Origin: Angiostrongylus vasorum
Lineage: Eukaryota; Nematoda; Chromadorea; Rhabditida; Metastrongylidae
Assembly: GCA_018806985.1 (NCBI GenBank)
Contig: JADANN010000433.1
Span: 1,302,001-1,366,000 of the forward strand
Direction of reading: 5' to 3'
DNA: 64,000 nt
Position numbers and translations under genes: made by a program. How positions within the stretch are numbered: position 1 is the first letter of the stretch; each line of letters opens with the position of its first letter. Below are positions 58,291 through 64,000 of the stretch, piece by piece. The notes beneath the pieces were generated by a model, which saw nothing but the letters and a program-made list of their open reading frames with translations, was not told the DNA's origin and searched no databases.

Positions 58291-58557
58291 GTCATTGGCT
58301 TCATTATTTCACAAGGAAGTAGTAAACTATTCCACTGTTACTCCTCCTCCTTCCGGATATGCCATCGTTGGTGTGCTACTGAAGTCAAACCTGAATCGCC
58401 ACCGTGCCTGAAACTAAACATAATTGACCTGGTAGATTATAAAAGATACATTGCGGTGTTTGATGTGCGACTGTGAGGCGGCCATATATGCACATCAAAT
58501 GTTATTGTTTAGAAAGATAGAGAAGTTTCCCAGAGAAAAGTTCTCTATAGGAACTAC

Positions 58558-61176
58558 ATATTTCCGCTTAGCGTCGCTGCCTATTCGGACAACCCACAAC
58601 GGTACCACCTTTTTCTTAATGCCACAATAAAATTTACTAACTGGAAAAAAATGCATAAAAGCTTGATTATACAAAAAATATTGGCGATAGACGCTGTTAT
58701 TGAAAACAACAGCTCTTTACCAATAACAACTAAGAAATATTTAGGTTCGGCGATTAGTCACCGTTCAATGCGAGGGTCACCAACATGACACTTGTTCCGG
58801 CTACATGGCTGTTCTTCACAACGAAAAGGCTATAGTATTAAGTTTCAGGTGGGCGCCGGCATCAGCGTTCCCTTCACTGGCTCGTTTTTGTGCCGCTACC
58901 GTTCTTAATGAGTATTGTCTGATATGGATGACGAAATAACCTGTTTTTTCTTCTCAGGGGCACCATGAGATTTGCCCAATTGATGGAGGAAATCGAAAAA
59001 TCGGTTTTGTAAGCTGGGCATGATTCATAGATAATTTCTGTCACTTGTATCATTTTTCTCAGAATCCTAGAGGATGATATAGAAGTTCAGTGTTCATGGA
59101 ATCTGCCAAATAGTAAATTCAGAGCTCCTGGCCTATTTCGCAATACTTCCATGATGGATTTCAAAAAAATTTGGCAGGGCTGAATGAATGAGGACTTCAC
59201 TGCCCTCAAAACAATGTATCCCGGCTATGAAATTTGGGTATACGTCACATTTAGATTTTTACGAAAAGCTTAACCTTTACTAAAATCGTTATCACTTCAA
59301 GTTACAAGGCATTCTCTTGGTGGTTCAGTGGTCTCCTTAGCAGCATCCCTATCTAGTCGGAACCGATTCTTCTAACACAAACGAAATCAAACTGGTCACT
59401 TTCGGTCAACCACGAATTGGCGATCTTCAGTTCTCCATCACTCACAATGCTCAGGTTTCGGTTCATCTTTTCCTCTTTTTCATGAAAAAAATATCTCTTT
59501 CTAAAAGCAAAGAACACCTTTTCGCGTATAACTAGTAATAGTTGATAGCGATGGAAGCCCTTCTAATTTATGGTTTGATGCCAAGGAAAAATTACATTTC
59601 AGTTGAACCACTCATTCTGTGTCACTCACTGGAGAGACATTGTACCTCACATTCCTCTTGAACAGATTGGTTACTATTATCATTACAATCACGAAGTAAA
59701 CTGAAGTTTTTCTTCTTTCATTGTGGATATTGTCATCCCCCCAACTCGTTCTTGTTCAAGCATTCTACAAATAAAACATGACTCCTGATTCCGTCACCGC
59801 CTGTTTAGGTAACGGCAATCCTCTAGTTGTACGTATCTTTTTTATACTTTTAGTCTCGACTACAAAATGCTTCCTACTACCTATCAGTGGTTGTGTGTGG
59901 TACAGTGTTAAGAGATACGTTGCGTCTCCAGAAACATCAAATTAGCGTCATTACGAAACTTATTGACTATTTTGGAACAATTTATTCCATCTACTTGGTC
60001 ATTTACTACCGCTTTCTTACAAAACGAACGGGCAAGCGCAATTGATGTTGATTGCTCCTTCATGTTCTCCATGTAATGTCTAAGTGTTCAAGAAGTACGC
60101 AAAAGCAGGGAAGGTTGCGGAATCGGAGGAAGCCGAAGATCTGTGCGTGCAACCGAGTGCTGTTCCATTCGTTCGTTAGTTTCTCGGTGCTTTTGTTGCC
60201 TCACCGAGACGGTTGCTTTTTTCTTGCAAAACTCTGAAACTATTTCACTTTATACGTTTTCGTTCAAACCCAAACAAAACGTAACTGAAGCACTCAGCGA
60301 TATCTGTACTGTTAAACATTAGTGTGTCATCGGTAACGAATTCGTTTTTCTTTGCACTCTTACAATGACACCATTTTGATGACCATAACGTAGCTGGTAC
60401 CAGACGACTGCTTACTACTACTCCAGCTCTCTAAAAACGTTCTCGATAGTAGTTTTGGATATTTTTGCGAGTTACTACCAGAATTTGTTAATGATCTCTC
60501 CACCACTCTTTGAAAAAACTCAGTTTCCGTTTCTTCCGAACGCTGAAAAAGGTCACCAGGCTTTAATCTCCTGCTCCACTCCACCTTGTTGCGACCATGG
60601 AAATCCATATCTCAAGGAAAAACTGCTCTGAACGGTCATTTCTTGGCTCTACTATCACTAAGGTGTTTTGAACGCTTAACTTTGCAAGCTCAGGTGCTCA
60701 ATTGTCAGTAACCTATCACCTGCAAAGCACCATTAGATGGAACATTGCTGATTAGAGATTTGAAATTTTCTATACTAAGTGTCATCTATGAAAGCGTATA
60801 CAGCGTAGTGGTTACAAGTCCCTTTATATATTTACATGGTCTTATGTACTGAGTTAGTAACCTTTTCATCCTTCGCTGTTCGGCAATACAGTGTCAAAGA
60901 ATGTTGAGGATACTGATGTAATACATTTGTACAAATCAATGTACTAACCAACTATAGGTTCAGACAATGCTAAGTTGAGTGCGATGAATGGCGATCACCC
61001 AGAGATTGATCAAAAATCGAGCATATTATTTTTGCCCTTCTCTATTTAACACGATTTTTTAAGGCAGCGAGGGTAAGAGGTGCAGTGACGGTTTGTGGTT
61101 CACGGGCAGCATCGTTGATCACAAGGAATACTTCGGAAAAGACGTGTTCGGCTACGAATCAAATGGTTGCGTGTAA
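58558..61176 (+). pseudogene. Broken class-3 lipase copy
   Basis: Follows the intact lipase exon by exon. Exon 1: FPLSVAAYSDNPQR (about 58560-58602), then 58758-58848 reading QCEGHQHDTCSGYMAVLH. Exon 2: 58958-59008, shortened. Exon 3: 59123-59237, ending EDFTALKTMYPGYEIW, with an in-frame TGA at 59181-59183. Exon 4: about 59300-59454, reading T-R-H-S-L-G-G (first Gly of the elbow now Arg) with a frameshift near 59375, then [11 protein letters not shown]. Exon 5: 59603-59695, intact, [13 protein letters not shown]. Exon 6 not found. Exon 7: 61064-61176, intact to a TAA, with CSDGLWF and VDHKEYF. Exons 5 and 7 keep the lengths (93 and 113) of the functional gene. No signal peptide. The lesions make a working enzyme unlikely. 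Confidence 0.85.
59696..61063. other. Intron-like region of the lipase pseudogene
   Basis: No clear counterpart of functional exon 6 was found. A minus-strand frame at 60360-60608 has no recognised domain. No repeat recognised. Confidence 0.4.
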
Positions 61177-62099
61177 AAGAAACTGAATGAAGAACTCAGT
61201 TTTATTGTTATCTGTATATTGAGATATTCTGCACAGAATTCTAAATGAATTATATTTCCCGTTTCGATTACATCAGAATCAGCAGATCCCTGCATTATTC
61301 GCGGCATCTGTTAAAATCCCTCAATTTTCTCGTTTTTCCTGCTAGCCAGTTTGATGCCATAATATAAAACATCTATTTTAAGAACGCGTTCTTCGACAGT
61401 GAAAAGTCAAAGAATGCTAATTCATAAAGTAGTTCATTTCCACAAGCCGATTTTTTCACCCTGCTCTTAGGGTTCTAATCATTTCGCCGACGTTGTTCGA
61501 TTACTGCTGACCTTGATGTAGACGTAAAACCAACAGAGTCACCAATAGCAGCATCAAGACCGGGTATCTCGCTAAAACCTACCAAATATGCTAAATATAG
61601 AAGTACCGATTGCTTTTTTATAAAAACAACTCTACTATTTCGCTTCAATGATTTGCCGCTTAACCGTTGAAGGGGGTCTTCCTGGGTATTGGTTTGTGCT
61701 ATACACTGGGAAATGTATTATGCAAAATGGTCAGGTAACTAGAAAAAGATTTTCATTCTTTCACCAAGAAGACCAAATAGACATAAACCCTCGCCCTGAA
61801 ACGCTGCCGTACTTGAAGAAGGTTGACCACAGTTTGGCAAGGTTTCTTCAGCTACACTAAGCTTTTCTATCGTTCACGATAGTGACATAGGAGCTCACTT
61901 TTTACAGTTTCCTTGGAAATCAAGAGAAAGAGAAAAAGGGTCTTTATCAAATAACAAAGAAAGCAGTCAAATGGCAAATATGTAAGCGACGACATCTAGA
62001 AGAAAACTAATTATCGGAATAGGGAACTAGTTTATAACGCGTTGTTTTCTTGTTCAGCAATCGAGAGGTTGTTAAACAGCATACATTTACTTCCATAGA
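61177..62099. other. No firm gene
   Basis: A short open segment at 61648-61734 ends at a GTAACT donor-like site (QNGQ|GTAACT), but it lacks a clear acceptor and domain, so it is only a weak exon candidate. Confidence 0.3.
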
Positions 62100-62862
62100 A
62101 AAACACAATACAATACAACAGTAGCTGACGTTTCGGCAGTATCGCCTTCTTCAGAGCCTGGAAGGGTATACTGACATACAATTTACTAAGCCAAACGATT
62201 CAATGACACTTACAAAAAGACGAAAAACTCTATGGTAATTACATGGTCAACAGCTTCTCGAAAAAACTCAATGCTTTTTTTCGTGACTTCGAATGAGGAA
62301 CATTACATCAGCTGATTATAGACGCATATGGTTGATGACTGCACCATCCCTCATCAGAAATTGATGCGAACATACGGTGTCGAGGTCGCGTATGACCTCA
62401 GAGCATTCATCCCTCGCTATTTCATTGTAGGGTTTTTTGGCATTCATCCAAAAAAGCCTCAAGAAGTTTTCGCGCTGGTATTTTAGTCTCCATGTGCAAG
62501 GATATTGACCTTAACTTCAAAATCGTCTCCGCTATGCTTTTGTATTCTATGCGTGCCTAGTGGGGTATTTTGTCTTACTTTTCGTTTGCCATCTAGGTGT
62601 TCTTTTATACGGATACATAAAGGTCTGCCTCGTTTCGCCAATATATTCATTTCCGCAACTATTATAAGACACTAGGTATATTGTACCTGAACTCGTGCAA
62701 TCACCGTCCCTGCCGTAAGGGCAAATTACGCAATTTGTTGTCTCACATAGACCGTCATACAGGCGGTTACGAACTAACTGACGTCGTACAGTATCCGGAG
62801 ATATTTCAACTATCGCTACCGATTCCTCTAGGTCTGCCCTTCTTAAGCGGCAAATTACTCTC
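62100..62862 (-). mobile_element. Penelope-like element, endonuclease and 3' end
   Basis: Minus-strand relative of the 51950-53975 element. From high to low coordinate it reads RRQLVRNRLYDGLC, CVICPYGRDGDC, GTIYLVS with CGNEYIGETR (a good GIY-YIG pair), then, after a frameshift near 62640, the KRTPRW/KEHL region and the EDDFEVKVNILAHG block. The 3' module CTGAAGA, AGGCG-ata-CTGCC, GAAACGTCAGC lies at 62127-62160. The RT part is absent and an S2 SINE abuts it at 62862. Confidence 0.85.
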
Positions 62863-63122
62863 AGCTATTTCTATCGATCAGTGCCATCGGAAACTACTCG
62901 TCAGAGACTATATTGAGCTATAGAGCCCAAGAGAGAGAGAGAGAGAGAGAGAGAGAACTGAGAGACAGGAGAAACGAAGGGCCCGCATGGTGTGGTGGTG
63001 AACGCGTTAGTCCCCGTGAAAGGTAATAGCGCGTTCGTTCCCCACCGCAGACACCTGCGGTCCGGAGTTTTGAAAATATCTCAACACCATTAAAGTTATA
63101 TTTCGCAACATACCCTGCCATT
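62862..63122 (+). repeat. S2 SINE with (GA)n tract
   Basis: Full S2 block order: 'tttctatcgatcagtgccat', a (GA)n microsatellite at 62931-62956, 'aactgagagacaggagaaac', 'gtggtggtgaacgcgttagt', 'cgttccccaccgcagacacc' and 'atatctcaacaccatt'. The GA tract replaces part of the usual 'agctgagagac' stretch. Confidence 0.8.
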
Positions 63123-63284
63123 AAAAAAAAGAAGACCTCAAATAATAAGTTGAAATTGTTATAGAGGGAAATTCTTTTCTGATGAATGTCATTGAAATGG
63201 AGAGGAGTAGATTCTCACTGAGATCCTTAGACATACAAGCTGAGGCGTTTGTACTTGTAATGCACAAAGTGAACTTTTTCTCAG

Positions 63285-63360
63285 GCAGGCCCGCTACCAA
63301 TTTCCTAACTCAAGGACGATGAAAAAGCTTGGTGGGGCGGGGGCGGGAACTACCTAATAC
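63285..63360 (-). repeat. S1 SINE inner fragment
   Basis: 'cccgctaccaatttcctaac' and 'gatgaaaaagcttggtgggg' resemble the S1 middle read on the minus strand. Ends are lost. Confidence 0.35.
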
Positions 63361-63784
63361 CGTACTCGTGGAGATGGGCATGACTACCATTCAAATACCC
63401 TTTCTTTACGCACTCTCCAAAGCAAAACAATGCGAGCAAAGATATTGATTGCACTTTCAGCGTAAGTTGCTTTGCTTTATTTTTTAATTTTTTGCTAATT
63501 TCCGGGAAATATCAAAATACTTACAGGAAGAATTCGTGTAAACAGAAGCCTTATTCTCTATCAGTGTAATTTCCGTTAGAGAACGGTAAAGCAAAAAAAG
63601 TCGGCCTGTTTGGTATGAGCAGTGATTTTCTTTCGCGCTTGGTTTAAATGACTTGTTATTTTTTAACCAGGCTGATTTCATTACGATGAAGGATGTATAG
63701 TTTACTCTTTTTCGCTAACGAATGCACTCAGTCGTGCATATTGGCTTCATGCGATATTATTTTCAATTTACTCAAGTTTTTATG
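63361..63784. other. No recognisable gene
   Basis: AT-rich sequence with no exon, RNA gene or known repeat seen. Confidence 0.4.
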
Positions 63785-64000
63785 CCACTCCTCCCAACGG
63801 TTTACCGCCTCATCGTGGCTAGGAGGTGTTCCTGGGTGTCGGACTGCGATGTACAGCGGGGGTTTTGGTCCCCCCGGCAGGATCTTCCAAGCTAAGAAGG
63901 AATCCGACGTTTCCATGAGGAAGCCCACCTAAGAGTAAACCAATACCAGAATCCACCACCGTCTTGGTATCAAAGTCGCATAGTGGTAAATCTCCCTCTG
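63785..64000 (-). repeat. R3 repeat, cut by the window end
   Basis: Minus-strand copy starting at its 3' end ('ctcctcccaacggtttaccg') and continuing to the edge of the window at 'ggtaaatctccctctg'. The remaining roughly 180 bases should lie beyond the window. Confidence 0.8.

Noticed and set aside
60360..60608. 82-codon minus-strand open frame
   Set aside because: Possibly a transposase relic, but no catalytic motif or terminal repeat could be recognised.
1..64000. CRISPR array, operons or bacterial features
   Set aside because: The regular short repeats present are microsatellites or tandem duplications, and genes have spliceosomal introns; the sequence is eukaryotic.

Overview
The window looks like a piece of chromosome from a clade V (strongylid) parasitic nematode, most likely a hookworm such as Ancylostoma. 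The evidence is small exons split by GT-AG introns, nematode-type gene families, possible trans-splice acceptors directly before start codons, and several decayed copies of an RTE-type LINE that I recognise as very abundant in hookworm genomes. The species is an inference from sequence style; no database was searched.

Two host genes can be read exon by exon. From 12860 (certain from 15074) to 27553 on the + strand lies a FGD-family Rho guanine-nucleotide exchange factor, probably the orthologue of C. elegans exc-5, with DH, PH, FYVE-like and second PH domains over 15 firm exons. From 35851 to 45297 (+) lies a secreted class-3 (fungal lipase-like) triacylglycerol lipase of seven exons and 288 residues with a complete Ser-Asp-His triad. 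From about 58558 to 61176 (+) is a second, broken lipase copy whose exon order and two exon lengths match the intact one. Exon fragments at 1901-1979 and 3316-3432 may be 5' exons of the FGD gene or the end of another gene. A start exon at 55227-55326 opens a gene that I cannot follow further.

Most of the rest is mobile DNA. Three copies of one RTE LINE lie at 4515-7745 (+), 15575-18800 (-) and 40367-43690 (+), and a different, older RTE LINE lies at about 9580-11180 (-). Two Penelope-like element fragments with GIY-YIG endonuclease coding sequence lie at 51950-53975 (+, split by an LTR-like insert) and 62100-62862 (-). Many short copies of Penelope-type 3' ends carry a stem-loop resembling a hammerhead ribozyme core. 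At least two families of tRNA-derived SINE are present. S1 has a GTGGCGCAGTGG A box and a (TTATCCT)n tail. S2 is often arranged as head-to-head palindromes. A third short repeat, R3, begins with a GGCCCGT/GCGGGCC hairpin.

The host genes and repeats are interleaved: FGD introns hold one whole LINE and several SINEs, and intron 4 of the lipase is about 4.8 kb because it holds a LINE, two (TA)n tracts and an R3 copy. The points most worth checking are a one-base frame break in the first PH domain of the FGD gene, the altered R-H-H-C motif of its FYVE domain, the inactivating changes in the lipase copy, the swapping of tRNA-like heads on a shared SINE tail, the palindromic S2 pairs and the hammerhead-like stem-loops.
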